From Tethya wilhelma (taxonomy: Eukaryota; Porifera; Demospongiae; Tethyida; Tethyidae): a stretch of 64,000 bases of DNA. The DNA lies in the NCBI GenBank assembly GCA_964030475.1, contig CAXIPT010000001.1:18253178-18317177 (forward strand), given 5' to 3'. How positions within the stretch are numbered: position 1 is the stretch's first letter; the number at the start of each line of letters is the position of its first letter. The notes under the pieces were generated by a model that saw nothing but the letters and a program-made list of their open reading frames with translations, did not search any database and was not told the DNA's origin. Both the position numbers and the translations under genes were made by a program. Shown here piece after piece: positions 11,427 to 23,287 of this stretch.

Positions 11427-11655
11427 TAAGTTTTAACGAAGTTAAAACGGGTTAACATCTGAGGGGGCGCGCGCAGGCTGGCAGGCCGGCTACCTAATTA
11501 TAGGTGGAGCTGGATTGGTCAGAGGCATGCAGGGGCGCGATTGGTATAACTTACCGTAGGCACTGGCAACCGAGTTATTCTGCTCCTGTGCAGCACCGTG
11601 AGAATTTGATGCTCTGAGCTTTGCACTGGCCAAGGTCCCGACTAAGCGTTAAAAC
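11427..11655 (+). repeat. Terminal repeat A1
   Basis: It starts taagttttaacgaagttaaa and ends gactaagcgttaaaac just before the ORF1 start codon. It matches 13325-13553 (A2), 9727-9955 and the reverse complement of 15439-15667. The first 25 bp contain an internal short inverted repeat (gttttaac/gttaaaac). Confidence 0.85.
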
Positions 11656-11656
11656 T

Positions 11657-11812
11657 ATGTCGTCTGGAAGCACTTCTTCTAGTACTACGTCACAGCCCCA
11701 GGCGGCGGCCGAACTCCCGGAACCTCTACCTGACGCAGTTGTGCAGGCTATTTCGGCAAGAGTGGCGGAACAGCTCGCTGCTGGTCAATCATCTTCGAGT
11801 GAGTTTGAGTAA
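11657..11812 (+). CDS. Retrotransposon ORF1 first exon (short, Ser/Ala-rich)
   Basis: The ORF starts at MSSGSTSSSTTSQPQAAAEL and reads 51 codons before a stop. It is conserved in all three copies (9957-10112, 11657-11812, reverse 15281-15436). Near its end, tcga|gtgagt is a strong donor, so this may be the first exon of a spliced gag-like protein that continues past the assembly break. No domain is recognisable. Confidence 0.5.
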   Translation: MSSGSTSSSTTSQPQAAAELPEPLPDAVVQAISARVAEQLAAGQSSSSEFE

Positions 11813-12040
11813 TGTTTTGTCTTTGCTATATACAATAGTAAATTTAAGAGTTTCTCCGCTCCTTGCGAGCGTGATCTATTTACCGTAGAGGTTATCATAA
11901 ATGGTAGGAATAAGTAATATGTTTAGGTAGCTACTGTAGCTATGTGCAGATTCGGTATATCTCGTTCACACATGCCTAATTGGTCGCGAGTCAAGCGACT
12001 AGCAAGCTGAACCAACAAAAGGTAAAAAAAAAAAAAAAAN

Positions 12041-12780
12041 TCGGAGACCCAGCCATCAAGGACATGGTGACTCTGGAACAGGCTATAAAGGGTATCAAGT
12101 CGGTGAGAGCGAAGAAGGGCCCTCCGCGCAGGGAACGGCTCCCTATCACCCCTGCCATCTTACGAAGGATACGAACAGTCTTAGCTCCGAGAGCAGGTGA
12201 TTATAATACGACCTTGCTGTGGGCTGTGTGCACAGTGGGGTTTTTTGGCTTTTTCAGAGCTGGGGAACTGACAGTATCAGGTGGGGAGTCCTTTGACCCC
12301 AGCAGACATCTGTTGTTTCAGGACGTGGCGGTAGACTCCCTCAAAGCCCCCACTCTGGTGAAGATCCACCTCAAAGCGTCCAAAACTGATCCGTTTAGGG
12401 TGGGAGTCGATGTATACGTCGGTAGAACCTCAGATGACTTATGCCCAGTGGCTGCTCTGCTAGCCTTTCTCGCAAGACGTGGGGGGGAACAGGGCCCACT
12501 ATTTCGATGTGATGATGGGGTGGCTTTATCCAGGGAACGCCTAGTGGTGTGGCTGAGACAGTCTCTTAAGCAGGCAGGTCTAGACGAATCAAAGTACGCC
12601 GGGCATAGTTTCCGGATAGGAGCAGCTACCACCGCAGCCATGTGTGGGCTGAACGACGCCACGATCAAGATGCTGGGCAGGTGGAGAAGTGAGGCGTACC
12701 AGGTGTACATTCATACTCCGAGAGACTGGCTGGCAAATGTATCGCAGCTACTTGCAAGGGCAACAGGACGCGGCCAATAG
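12041..12780 (+). CDS. Tyrosine recombinase (DIRS/Ngaro-type), 5' end missing
   Basis: The frame is open from the join to a TAG at 12778-12780. Visible motifs of the phage-integrase fold are the first catalytic Arg in FFRAGELTVSG, a Lys-bearing beta region (IHLKASKTDPF), the H-x-x-R box in YAGHSFRIGAATT, and GRWRSEAYQVYIHTP carrying the candidate nucleophilic Tyr. Known enzymes of this group integrate the circular cDNA of DIRS-like elements without target-site duplication. The start is unknown because the 'n' at 12040, preceded by poly-A, cuts the gene. No frameshift is visible, so the domain may be active. Confidence 0.85.
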
Positions 12781-13055
12781 CCGAGTCACTCCCGTCTAGC
12801 CCTCTGGTGATCCTATATGTGTGTTATACAGCCATTTAGGTACACAGTCATCCGGGGCTCCTGCATGTGTGTTTATCTTCAACCATTTATGTTCAAAGTT
12901 ATTGGTTACTGGAGTGTCACCAGCTGTAGTAGTGGAACAATCTCTCATCTCACATATGTCATGCATATACAATTATTAAACTTACGTTGTTTCTTGAAGT
13001 GTCCAAACTTTCTTTTTGGGGGGAATAGTTAGGTTCACAAGTTCACCTAACTATG

Positions 13056-13324
13056 GGCTGGAAGTTACTGGGTTTAGTAACTCGGGGGTAATTCCCCCTA
13101 CAAAAGAAAGGTGTAGCTGATATGACGTAATGGTCAATTATGGCGGGCACGTGATATCTATTCTGGCCTCGGTCGAGTCTAGTAGCTAGATAGTTGGCCA
13201 GAGCTATGTGTTATTGTGGCCGGCCAGCTTGACTGCGCTTGCCCTCCTCTGAGCATACCGCCAAATAATCAATACCCATATGATTCGGGACAATAGAACC
13301 AGGTGTCCCCGAGGCTATGTTAAA
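13056..13324 (+). repeat. Split repeat B1
   Basis: It runs from ggctggaagttactgggttt to ccgaggctatgttaa and is repeated at 13677-13937. B1 has seven extra bases (ataccgc region near 13254-13261) relative to B2. It abuts A2 directly. Confidence 0.8.
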
Positions 13325-13553
13325 TAAGTTTTAACGAAGTTAAAACGGGTTAACATCTGAGGGGGCGCGCACAGGCTGGCAGGCCGGCTACCTAATTATA
13401 GGTGGAGCTGGATTGGCCAGAGGCATGCAGGGGCGCGATTGGTATATCCTACCGTAGGCACTGGCAACCGAGTTATTCTGCTCCTGTGCAGCACCGTGAG
13501 AATTTGATGCTCTGAGCTTTGCACTGGCCAAGGTCCCGACTAAGCGTTAAAAC
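13325..13553 (+). repeat. Split repeat A2
   Basis: It is a near-identical copy of A1 but lacks the following ORF1. After gcgttaaaac the sequence switches to a C-rich linker (13554-13676) and then to B2. Confidence 0.8.
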
Positions 13554-13676
13554 CCTCCCACCCTCCCTCGAGGATGGGTCAACAGAGGCAGATATAAGCC
13601 GGTTCCCTCCGTTGAGGAGTGCCCCGCAGCTCCCCAACGTGATCTTGCTCAGGAGGGGTCTAATAAGCTAGGGTCA

Positions 13677-13937
13677 GGCTGGAAGTTACTGGGTTTAGTA
13701 ACTCGGGGGTAATTCCCCCTACAAAAGAAAGGTGTAGCTGATATGACGTAATGGTCAATTATGGCGGGCACGTGATATCTATTCTGGCCTCGGTCGAGTC
13801 TAGTAGCTAGATAGTTGGCCAGAGCTATGTGTTATTGTGGCCGGCCAGCTTGACTGCGCTTGCCCTCCTCTGAGCCAAATAATCAATACCCATATGATTC
13901 GGGACAATAGAACCAGGTGTCCCCGAGGCTATGTTAA
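13677..13937 (+). repeat. Split repeat B2 (right end of element)
   Basis: It matches B1 up to gaggctatgttaa, after which the two sequences diverge, which marks the element's right boundary. Confidence 0.8.
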
Positions 13938-15074
13938 TTATAATTATTATCTGTGTGGAATAGGAAGATTAAATTTGCCTACTTGGAAAATTTTTTGTCA
14001 TTCTTGTGTAATTCATATTAAGCAGTGGTGTCCTAAAAAAAGAATGTTAAAGCCATGTGATATAAGTGTGTCATGTGACAGGAAGCACACACCACACGCC
14101 CAAACATACCTTGGTAGTGAGAGTGGGACGGTTGTAGGCTCTCGGCAGTCACTAAATTTTGCCTTAGGTACTGGCCACCATTACCTTGGAAGCTTTGCAT
14201 GGGTTGCCTTTTGTTCTCTTTTCTCTTTGCTCCTTGCCTCAGTTTAACATGAGGTGACCAATCCCAGACCTGGTGCCATGACAACTGCTACTGGTTTTCC
14301 AGGTACTACCTCCTCTGTTGTCAACAGGTGAAGATCATAATTTGTGGCTCATATCATTGCCATCTACCTTGTTCAGTATCACACCATCTTGCATAGAATG
14401 AGCAGGAATAAGAAGAGGAGGTAGACATGTGCTAGGAAGTACACAGTCTGGTGGCAAACTACACTGGTGCTTGTTGTTCCAGTCTGGAAATATGTGTGAT
14501 TGTCTGAATCGAAAGACGTGTAGCTAACGTAAAATGTCCTCGGGAGATATCGTAGCTTGATCATCTAAACCATCGATCCACAGACATCTTCAATGATCTT
14601 CTGCAGGCTCAGCGAGTCGATCGGAGTCACTTTTAGCTCCTTGGGCCTTTCTGCAAAATTAAAACACTGCACTGATCTGACGGGCAAGCAATTGAAACGA
14701 CCATTTCCAGCAAGCTCCCAGTCGCGCGTCGTTGATGTTGATCTTGCGCATGCGCACATCACGTGTGCTGTTCTCGAAGTTGGAAAAAGTTTTGATTTTC
14801 GAGCTAAGTTACTTTCAGGCTTGCGAAGGTTACTGGCGGTTCTCCTACAGTCCAGACTCCTGCACCAGTCAGTTCTTCGCTATCTACTGCTGACTCCCTC
14901 TGAAGTAAGCTTTGGAGCTGTATGCCGAATTTGCCGCCGCAACTCGGGGCCGCAAATTAAACCGTTCTCTCTCTCTCTTATCTCTTGTTGTTTCTCTACA
15001 CAGGTACGGCTAGAGAGACGGATAGCCATGACAGCTTCTTACTACCTGATTTTTAACAACTACAAGTGGCCCTT
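13938..15074. other. Unassigned stretch between retrotransposon copies
   Basis: I recognise no gene. A minus-strand segment about 14690-14575 reads PKELKVTPIDSLSLQKIIED before a stop and could be a small exon, but it has no convincing splice partner. A cluster tcttgcgcatgcgcacatcacgtg near 14740-14763 joins an NRF1-like and an E-box-like motif, so a promoter may lie there. The join at 15075 ends the contig. Confidence 0.35.
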
Positions 15075-15075
15075 N

Positions 15076-15667
15076 TTTGTTGGTTCAGCTTGCTAGCCGC
15101 TTGACTCGCGACAAATTAGGCATGTGTGAAAGAGATATACCGAATCTGCACATAGCTACAGTAGCTACCTAAACATAACTTATTCCTACCATTTATGATA
15201 ACCTCTACGGTAAATAGATCACGCTCGCAAGGAGCGGAGAAACTCTTAAATTTACTATTGTATATAGCGAAGACAAAACATTACTCAAACTCACTCGAAG
15301 ATGATTGACCAGCAGCGAGCTGTTCCGCCACTCTTGCCGAAATAGCCTGCACAACTGCGTCAGGTAGAGGTTCCGGGAGTTCGGCCGCCGCCTGGGGCTG
15401 TGGCGTAGTACTAGAAGAAGTGCTTCCAGACGACATAGTTTTAACGCTTAGTCGGGACCTTGGCCAGTGCAAAGCTCAGAGCATCAAATTCTCACGGTGC
15501 TGCACAGGAGCAGAATAACTCGGTTGCCAGTGCCTACGGTAGGATATACCAATCGCGCCCCTGCATGCCTCTGACCAATCCAGCTCCACCTATAATTAGG
15601 TAGCCGGCCTGCCAGCCTGCGCGCGCCCCCTCAGATGTTAACCCGTTTTAACTTCGTTAAAACTTAT
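15076..15667 (-). mobile_element. 5' end of the tyrosine-recombinase retrotransposon (copy 3, inverted, cut by a join)
   Basis: This is the reverse complement of 9727-10322 and 11427-12023. It has the A repeat (15439-15667) and ORF1 (15281-15436), and breaks at ttggttcagcttgc beside the 'n' at 15075. The outer boundary is acttcgttaaaactta at about 15667. Confidence 0.8.
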
Positions 15668-15948
15668 TACATACACCATAGATACATGCACCCAGCATTC
15701 CTAACCTTTTGACCTCAATGTAGTTTTTATTATTAATTATTATGTACATTTAAAAAATGGTAGCTTATATATTATATATAATAATTCTTATCACATTTTA
15801 TGTACATTTTTTTAAAAAATGGTAGACACAAGTTTGAAATGAAGCTATCACTTGAAGGTGGACAAACAGGGGAAGAATTCTAAATATGGAAGTTTTGTGT
15901 GACTGTAAACTAGTACTAGTGTTCTTTGGCTATTTTTATCTGGTCAGT

Positions 15949-18900
15949 TTAGAGCCAGCATTTGAACTTGAAGAATGCCTGCAGTTCAGGATCGTCAATG
16001 GGTTTCTCGTGCACCCCGGCATAGACCTGTTTCAGGAGTCCAGTTTTGAACTTGTTCTCCAAGATGGACACCTGTTTCTCCAGCACTCCGATGCCGAGGG
16101 CCTTCCCCATGGCAACCAGACTGGAGCACAGCCGAGGGTCGTCATAGCTCTCACTCTTCATCAGTAGACGTACGATCTCCCCATGGAGGAAGGCATCGTC
16201 AAATGTCGGGGGGTCCTTGAAGGGGAACTTGGAGTAGACGTCCACTGCTCCCACGGCATCTGACTTGGCCAACAGCTCCCCCAGCTCAATGTAGGCATCA
16301 TGGATGTCAGGAGACATGCTCATGACCTCACGATAAAAGCCGTGGGATTCCTCCTGTTTCTTGGGATTGGAGTTCTTTGCCAGCACCCGAGCCAGGCCAA
16401 GACGAGGGTGGTAGGTACGTTTGTTGGTCTCCACCTTAACAGTGGCGGGGGGAGGAACAGGGTCAGCTGCTGGTGCTGCTGTTGGAGGAGTACTATCCTT
16501 TGGTTCTCCTTTTTTCTCTGGTTCACCTGGTTTGGAATCTGGTTTCTTGGTGCCTGATTTGAGCTCCCCCAATGTAGCGACACTCTTGCCAGCTGGTCTG
16601 CTTGTTGTGGTTTGGTTTCCACGTTGCTGTCCAGGTCTACCTGTTCCCATTGGCTGCTTTGCTGCTCCTCCCACTGGTCTCCTAGTAACTGGAGCACCTG
16701 TTGTCCTCGTAGATTTGGCAGGTTGGGTTCTAGTTGTCTGAGAGACTGGTTTCCCTCTGGTCTGTGTTGAGGATTTCACAGCAGCTGGTGCCTTCTGTGG
16801 AGCAGTTGTTGCCTTCTGAGCTCCACCAGCTGGTTTCTTAGTCTCAGTGGCAGCCGGTGTCTTGCTCTGTGTCCTCTTCTTCCACCAGCCCTCCTCCTTC
16901 AGGTGGTCGGGGATGATAGTTGGAAGAATAGCTCCTCCTTCCATTGAAATGCTGGCTCTAAAGCTCAGCTCAGCATCTTGAAGCCAGTGAGCCTCGTTTG
17001 TGGCATCATACTGCATCAGTTGGCCATTGCCAAGATGAGTTAGTGCCTCACTACTGCTGGGCTGGAGCTCCACACCAAGCTGGAACACCTGGAGTGTGTC
17101 AGCATCAGTGTGTATTAAAATATAATAAACAGTATCTTTGACAATCAATGTTCCTAAAGAATTGATATAGACTGAAACAAACTTAAAATTAACACTCATC
17201 TGATCACCTCCATCTGCATGTCCCTGAGGTGAGGAGAGGGAGGGAGGTTGCTATTGGAGAGCAGTCCTGACAGCTGCTTGCAGTGCCTCAACACAGAGGG
17301 GTCCTTCTGCTTGTGGAGGATGGTCAACAGAGCTGACCTGGCCTTCAAGCTACTCCAGAGGAGCTTCTGGAAGGTGCTGGCTCTGTGCTGGAGGTGAGCC
17401 TGGGAGACACAGCTGGTGACAGGAAGTAGGCAGGAGATTGGCTTCAGATGGTCATGGCCACCCAGCTGGGCTAGTTGAAGGAACCCCTCAACCTGGATTT
17501 AATGGTGTGCATGTGTATGTCAAAAATCTTAAGATTTTATCCAACGATTTGGTGATCAAATTATGGCCACATCAACTAGTTGGATATCTTGAATTCTAAC
17601 TCTTTCCTCGATGCCTAAGCAATGCACATTGGAGGCCGGTGTTCACTCACCAGTAGTGTGTTTGTCCCACGATAGAATGTCTTTGAGTTGAGCTCCACAA
17701 ATGGCAGCCTCCCTGGCTCCGCCCTTGTCTCGTGGATCTCTTGCTTGTGGGCCAGGAACTCCGTCAGTCCGTGAGTGATGAGGGTCTTAGCATGAGCATT
17801 GCCTCCAGCAGCTGCCAGAGCCAGTCCCAGACAGAACCTAGCGTGAGTGAGGGTTGGTTTGAGAGCCACAGCTGCACTGAGGTACTCCTTGGCGGTGTCC
17901 TTCTCTCCCAGGAGGAGACACAACCGACCAACGTGATAGCAGGCATTGCCGTCGGGTGAGCCTCCCACACTGACAGCATCTAGTAGCTTCATCTTGGCTC
18001 GATAGAGGGGACTCTCATCGTCCACACTGTAGGACCCTTGGCTGGCCTAGAGAGAAGGGGGGCATTAATTAATATTAACACCATTTGTGCATTGCCAATG
18101 ACTGAATGGTAACAGCACAGTAGTATAGTCAATGAGTGGCTATAGCTGTTTGATTTTCTAGATGAAAAACTTGTCGTACAAGGTAAAGTCACTTACTTGA
18201 AGCACTTTCTTTGACTTCCAGGCGTGGAGTCCTTGAACATGCTCAGCTTTGTGTGTCTGGCCAGAGTCCTTCAAGCTGTGATACTCTGCCTCCACAGCCT
18301 TCAACTGGACGGCTACTGGAGCCGAGGGAGCCACACCATGGAGCTTGCAAATGGCAAGGAATTCCTCCTCCTTAGATGACCGTTCCGCCTCCCCCTCTCC
18401 ATCCCCCTCCTGGTCCTGTACAGAGGGTACCCACAATCATCTAATATTCATAACCTCAAGCTCGTTCCCAGGCCCCTCCCTGAAACAGTGGGGAGGAGCT
18501 TGGGAATGATTTCACGATAAGAATAGACCGTCACACCTCTCTTTGCTGGCCATAGAGATCCTCAGCATAGAAGAACTCCTCCATCACCAGTCCCAGTCCG
18601 ATGTGAGCCTGGAGGTCACGTGACGAGGACTTGATCGCTGAAGCGTAACACCTGGCAGCATTTTGGAGGAAGTCGAGAGGAGCTTTGCCATCTTCGTAGC
18701 GAATCATCTCACCTGTTACCATGGCAACACACATGTTTTCTTAACAGCAATACATGTGTACAGATAAAGGTATTCACCTGATTTGGGTAGTGCTTTAAGG
18801 TATTGGGATTCATAAGCAGTAGCCTGTTGAAGCATTGACTTCACATCAGTACCCAGTGAGTCATCCACCAAACGTTGTTCCCAAGCTTTCATTTTCACCT

Positions 18901-20148
18901 GTTGTAAAGTAAACACATTGAAACTGAAACTCCTATAGGAACATACGCCATCACAATATTTATTGAAGTATCTACCGCTTGTTTAGGCACTGAAACTGGT
19001 TTCTTTGCTGTACAGAGGAGTTCTTTGTGAAGTGCCATGTCTGTTTTCAGCACCTTCTTGCTGCAATCTTGACAAGCTTCAGTTGCCTGAGCACGAGAGA
19101 GATGAACAACATCAATATAATTTTACTAACTGTTCAGTCACAGCTGCCATGCCATATTTCTCTAGTAGCACAACCAACCTCTTCAGTCTGAGCTGTCTTC
19201 AATCTCTCTGCTAACAACTTTGCTCCGATCTGTGTGATGATCGCCTCCAGCTGACCAGAAGGAAGAGGACAAACAGCTGTCTCTTTCCCCAGCTTGTTGT
19301 CCCTCTCAAAGTCCCTCACCATCCATTCTTCTCCCTCCAGCTTCTTCCCGGTGAATGGATCCTCCTTGCTGGTTCTGGTTAGCTCCTCCAAACACTCCTG
19401 ACAGAAGACATAAGGTTCATCTTTGATGAGGCATGGTCTATGCACCACCCCACAACACACAGCACACTCGAACGAAACATCTTTCTTCTTCAATTGCATC
19501 GTTACTGGCAACCGGCACTTCACCACGGTAACAGAATAGGTGGTAGTTCCTCTCCCACTCACTGACACCACATTGATCTCAATGGGGGTGTGGCCAGGAT
19601 TCAGCTGGACCGTTCCCACGGGTGACCCATCCTTCATCGATGCTTTCATGGCGCTGTCCTCAGTCTTGACTCTTAGAGAGAGGCTCTCCACGCTGTAAGG
19701 AAGATAGCACTCGTAGCTGGTCACCAGGGGACTGAATGAGGGCCTCAGAGCACCAGCAGACACATCCAGCTGGGACAAGGTGGCATCGTCTGCACTGAGT
19801 CTACGGATCTTGATGGCGTACGTCTTGGTTGTCTTTCCATCCTCTGCAGTGACCACAACAGCTACTTCAGACGTCTGTCCCTCTGTCAGCTTCACCACAC
19901 GACTGCTGTCTGCACCCTGGATGGAAGGAGGGGAGGAATCAGTGCACATTGCAGTTAGGAGTGTGAATTCCAAGGGGTTTTATCACCTGAACTACACAGG
20001 AAGCCCCTCCATCGCTGGTCAGAGGAGATAGCTTCACCTCTCCCACTGAACTAGCAACCGTCACACTGTACTCACACACAGAGGCTTTGAATTTAGGGAG
20101 CAGCTTCCCAGGACTAATCTTCAACTTCTGTAGATCAGCGTTGTCCAT
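15949..20148 (-). CDS. Cadherin-like beta-sandwich / RING-like / repeat protein, unnamed
   Basis: Start MDNADLQKLKISPGKLLP at 20148. The exons about 20148-19985 and 19920-19165 contain repeated beta-sandwich units (YSVTVASSVGEVKLSP, then LSQLDVSAGALRPSFSPLV with YECYLPYSVESLSLRV) like the cadherin-like beta-sandwich domain. A Cys/His cluster follows (FECAVCCGVVHRPCLI, FCQECLEEL) that resembles a treble-clef or RING-like finger. Exons about 18905-18775, 18717-18540, 18415-18200 and 18045-17655 carry helical, TPR-like repeats (NACYHVGRLCLLLGEKDTAK, THARFCLGLALAAAGG). The last exons (about 17493-17209 and 17095-15949) add more helices, a Lys/Thr/Pro-rich disordered stretch (about 16900-16450) and a helical tail ending FFKFKCWL. 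I cannot name an orthologue; a scaffolding role is only inference. It is head-to-head with ARFGAP1. Confidence 0.65.
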
Positions 20149-20323
20149 TTTCTGGTAAGTATCCCCTCTGGTGCTGACGGCTGCCTAGGATACCAGCCCC
20201 ACCCCCTAGTGACGTGCGGAAAATGAATGACGTAATTGGAATTGCGGTCACATGGCCTGGTAAAGGGTTCCTACTGATTGAAGTCAGAGAACAAAAGCCA
20301 AAGATAAAGAAAAAACAGCCAAC
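20149..20323. promoter_or_regulatory. Divergent promoter interval, cadherin-like gene / ARFGAP1
   Basis: The two start codons lie 175 bp apart on opposite strands. The interval has a tgacgtaa element (about 20229, CRE/ATF-like) and a CCAAT-like attgg nearby. The function is inferred from position. Confidence 0.45.
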
Positions 20324-22838
20324 ATGGCGAGTCCAAGAACAAGGCAGGTCCTTCAGGAGCTCAAGAGAAAGTATGACAACAATGTGAGTCTGATAATAGT
20401 GTAAGAAAAAGTGATATATGAAGTGTACTTACTGTGTGTTCACAAAATTATTGTAGTAACCCTAACACAATTCACAATCTTAGCATTTATGTGATACCAG
20501 TTTACCATTGTGACTGTCCACTAACCCCCTGCCTTCTAGATGTGTTTTGAGTGTGGTGCCAGAAACCCCCAGTGGGTGTCTGTCAGCTATGGTATCTTCA
20601 TCTGTCTAGAGTGCTCTGGCAAACACAGAGGTCTGGGTGTTCACGTCAGGTGAGTGTGTGTGTGGTTGGATTGTGTCTTCAAATTATGTTATGACATTAT
20701 CTGAAAAAAATTGAGGAAAAATGTCATATTTTCTTCCAGTTTTGTCCGTTCAGTAACAATGGACAAATGGAAAGATTCAGAGTTGGAAAAAATGAAGGTA
20801 CCCTTCTTCCTCCTCTTGGTCCTTACTAACGCCATCACCGTCCCTCTCTCTCTCTCTCCCTCCCCCTCTAGGTCGGAGGCAACAGCAGGGCGAGGGATTT
20901 CTTCTCCTCCCAGTCGGACATCTCTCCCGGGATGAACTTCACTGACAAGTACAACTCAAGAGCAGCTGCTCTCTACAGAGATAAGGTGAGTGGCTTCCTC
21001 CTTTGTGTGGTTGCTTCCTGGTTACATAATCATGGTGATGTTACTATATTTAGATTACAGCTCTGTCTGAAGGTAGGTCCTGGAGTATTGAGACGTCCCC
21101 AGCGAGACATCACAAGCCTCCCTTCTCAAGGTGTGTGTGTGTGTGTGTGTGTGTGTGTCTCCTTTGACCTTACACTAATGACTCTTTCTATGAGTAAAAC
21201 GTCCAAGGGAAGAGCCTAGAGAGCCTGGGCACGAGGTTATCATTTACCACTGTGTCACTATAATTATAAGCACTGTTTAATTTGTTATTTAGAATTACGT
21301 TTTATGACCTTTTGTGACGTTTTTTGTTTTGTTTCTAGCGCGATCTGGGTACCACGTTTGGACACTAGCTTGGTCTACGTGCGTGTATTGCACATTGTCA
21401 ACAAAAAAAACGTCACTAGTTTTATTTTTGGTAACAAAACAGCCCTTATATAGAGACACAGTTTAATTAATTTTCAAGAGTGATTCTTTAGATACTTGTA
21501 GCTTTCACAATTTTCTTTCTATCTCTGCTCTTTTCTCTCTCTCTCTCTCTCTCTTTCAGAAGTGCATTCTCTGCCAACTCTCTCTCTAGCCAGCCCTCCA
21601 CCACCAGTGGCGGTGGTGAAGGAGGAGGAGCACTTCATAAGAGTCACAGCTCAGGGGGCGTGGGCTACACAGCGTGAGTGTCCATGGAGGTGTTGGTTGG
21701 TCTGTCTTTATTGTTTGTCTTCTCCCTCTGCTCAGGGAGGAGATAGCCTCTCACAAGGAGGACTTCTTCAAGAGAAGACTCCAGGAGAATGCTGACAGAC
21801 CAGAGTAAGCAGCTACACCTTACTGGTGCTTCTCACAACACCACAGACTAGTACTATAGACACAGACACACATACACTGCATGCTGTCATTTTACAGAGG
21901 TCCTGAAGGTTCGAACTGATTTTGCTAACCAATTTTAGAATCTAAACTATTTTCAACCCCTTCTAAGAGATTTTTATCTAAGAGATTTTCATCTAAGGGA
22001 TTTTGTAGCAAAGCCCGGTTTTCATCCAGGCTAAGCCCTGAGGGCCTAGCCCCTAGCTCCTAACCCTTTTAGTATTTCCTAGCCCCTAGCCCTAGCCCTA
22101 GCTCTTGCCTGAGGGCCATTTCCTAGCCCCTAGCCCTAGCCCTAGCTCTAGCCTGAGGGCCTAGCCCCTAGCTCCTAACCTCTTAGTATTTCCTAGCCTC
22201 TAGCCCTAGCCCTAGATCTAGCCTGAGGGCCTAGCCCTAGCCCTACTCCTAGCTCGAGCCTTAGCCTTTGACCTGGAAAAAAATTGCTTAGATGAAAATA
22301 GCTTAGGCCAAAACTGCTTAGACAAAATGGTTTGGATGAAATTCGCTTAGATGACTTTGGAAATATCGCTTAGAAGGCGTACATTAAAAATAGCTTAGAT
22401 CAAAAATTGGTTAGCAAAATCAGTTTGAACCTTCAGGGCCACTGTAGGTGTGTATGGTGTTTATCATAACACCTTGTATATAGATTGTGTCTGTTCTGCC
22501 TACATTTTGAATAGTGATCCTTACCAAATCATTCATTGAGACTGATTAAAGCCCATCTGAATGCCACCAAAAGTGAAATAATGAGATTCATGTAATACTT
22601 TTTATATGGGGCAAAATGCTAACTTTTTTTGACTGGTAAGGTGTAGAAAGCTGGAAAAACAACCAAAAGAACAGGGAGAACGAGCGCTTTCCAATAGTGC
22701 TTGAAATTTTGAAATCGGTTGGATATTTGGAAAGTTATTAAATTTTTTCTACCGGCATTTCAATAGAAACTGCTAATGGGTAAAAACTTACTGATTTGCT
22801 TCATATTAAAACATCTACTGCTCCACTGCCACACACAC

Positions 22839-22869
<31 letters not shown>

Positions 22870-23226
22870 GTGACCTCCCCCCGAGCCAAGGTGGGAAGTA
22901 CACAGGGTTCGGTAACACGGTGGAGAGGCCCCCAAAGGAGGAATCCTCCACATGGGACTCCTTCTCCACCGGCTGGAGCAGCTTCACCTCCAGTGCCAGC
23001 GTGTGGGCCTCTCAGGCCAAAGAGAAGGCCTCGCAGTTTGGGTCGGCCATTCAAGAGAACGTCATTAAACCATCTTCACAACAGGTACATGTGGAGCATA
23101 CCTTGAGGAGATTTTCCTCAATCAGTTTGATGGGAAATAATTTTACAGTTGTTGGCAAATGGTTCCTATCTATGTAGTAGTGTATGTGCTATTGTTAATG
23201 TCAATATGTGACATGGAGGCAGCTGT

Positions 23227-23287
<61 letters not shown>

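Larger units (their letters stand above)
11427..13937 (+). mobile_element. Tyrosine-recombinase retrotransposon with split direct repeats (Ngaro/PAT-like layout)
   Basis: The order is A1 (11427-11655), ORF1 (11657-11812), a join at 12040, the tyrosine recombinase (12041-12780), B1 (13056-13324), A2 (13325-13553), a linker (13554-13676) and B2 (13677-13937). A1 and A2 are near-identical 229-bp segments, and B1 and B2 are near-identical about 260-bp segments. This A1-ORFs-B1-A2-B2 arrangement is the split-direct-repeat structure known for the PAT/Ngaro branch of DIRS-like retrotransposons. No reverse transcriptase or RNase H is visible; the place where it should lie is the single 'n' at 12040. 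Further fragments are at 9727-10322 (plus) and 15076-15667 (minus). Confidence 0.75.

Noticed and set aside
13325..13937. An independent deletion derivative (MITE-like) of the retrotransposon
   Set aside because: The position directly after B1 fits the A2-B2 end of the same element, which explains all repeats with one structure.
14565..14762. Small minus-strand gene with PKELKVTPIDSLSLQ
   Set aside because: It has no family match and no consistent splice partners, so it is noted only as an unassigned stretch.
22020..22260. Interstitial telomere or CRISPR-like array of ctagccct repeats
   Set aside because: The units are irregular, have no constant spacers, lie inside a MITE with inverted ends, and the window is clearly animal nuclear DNA.
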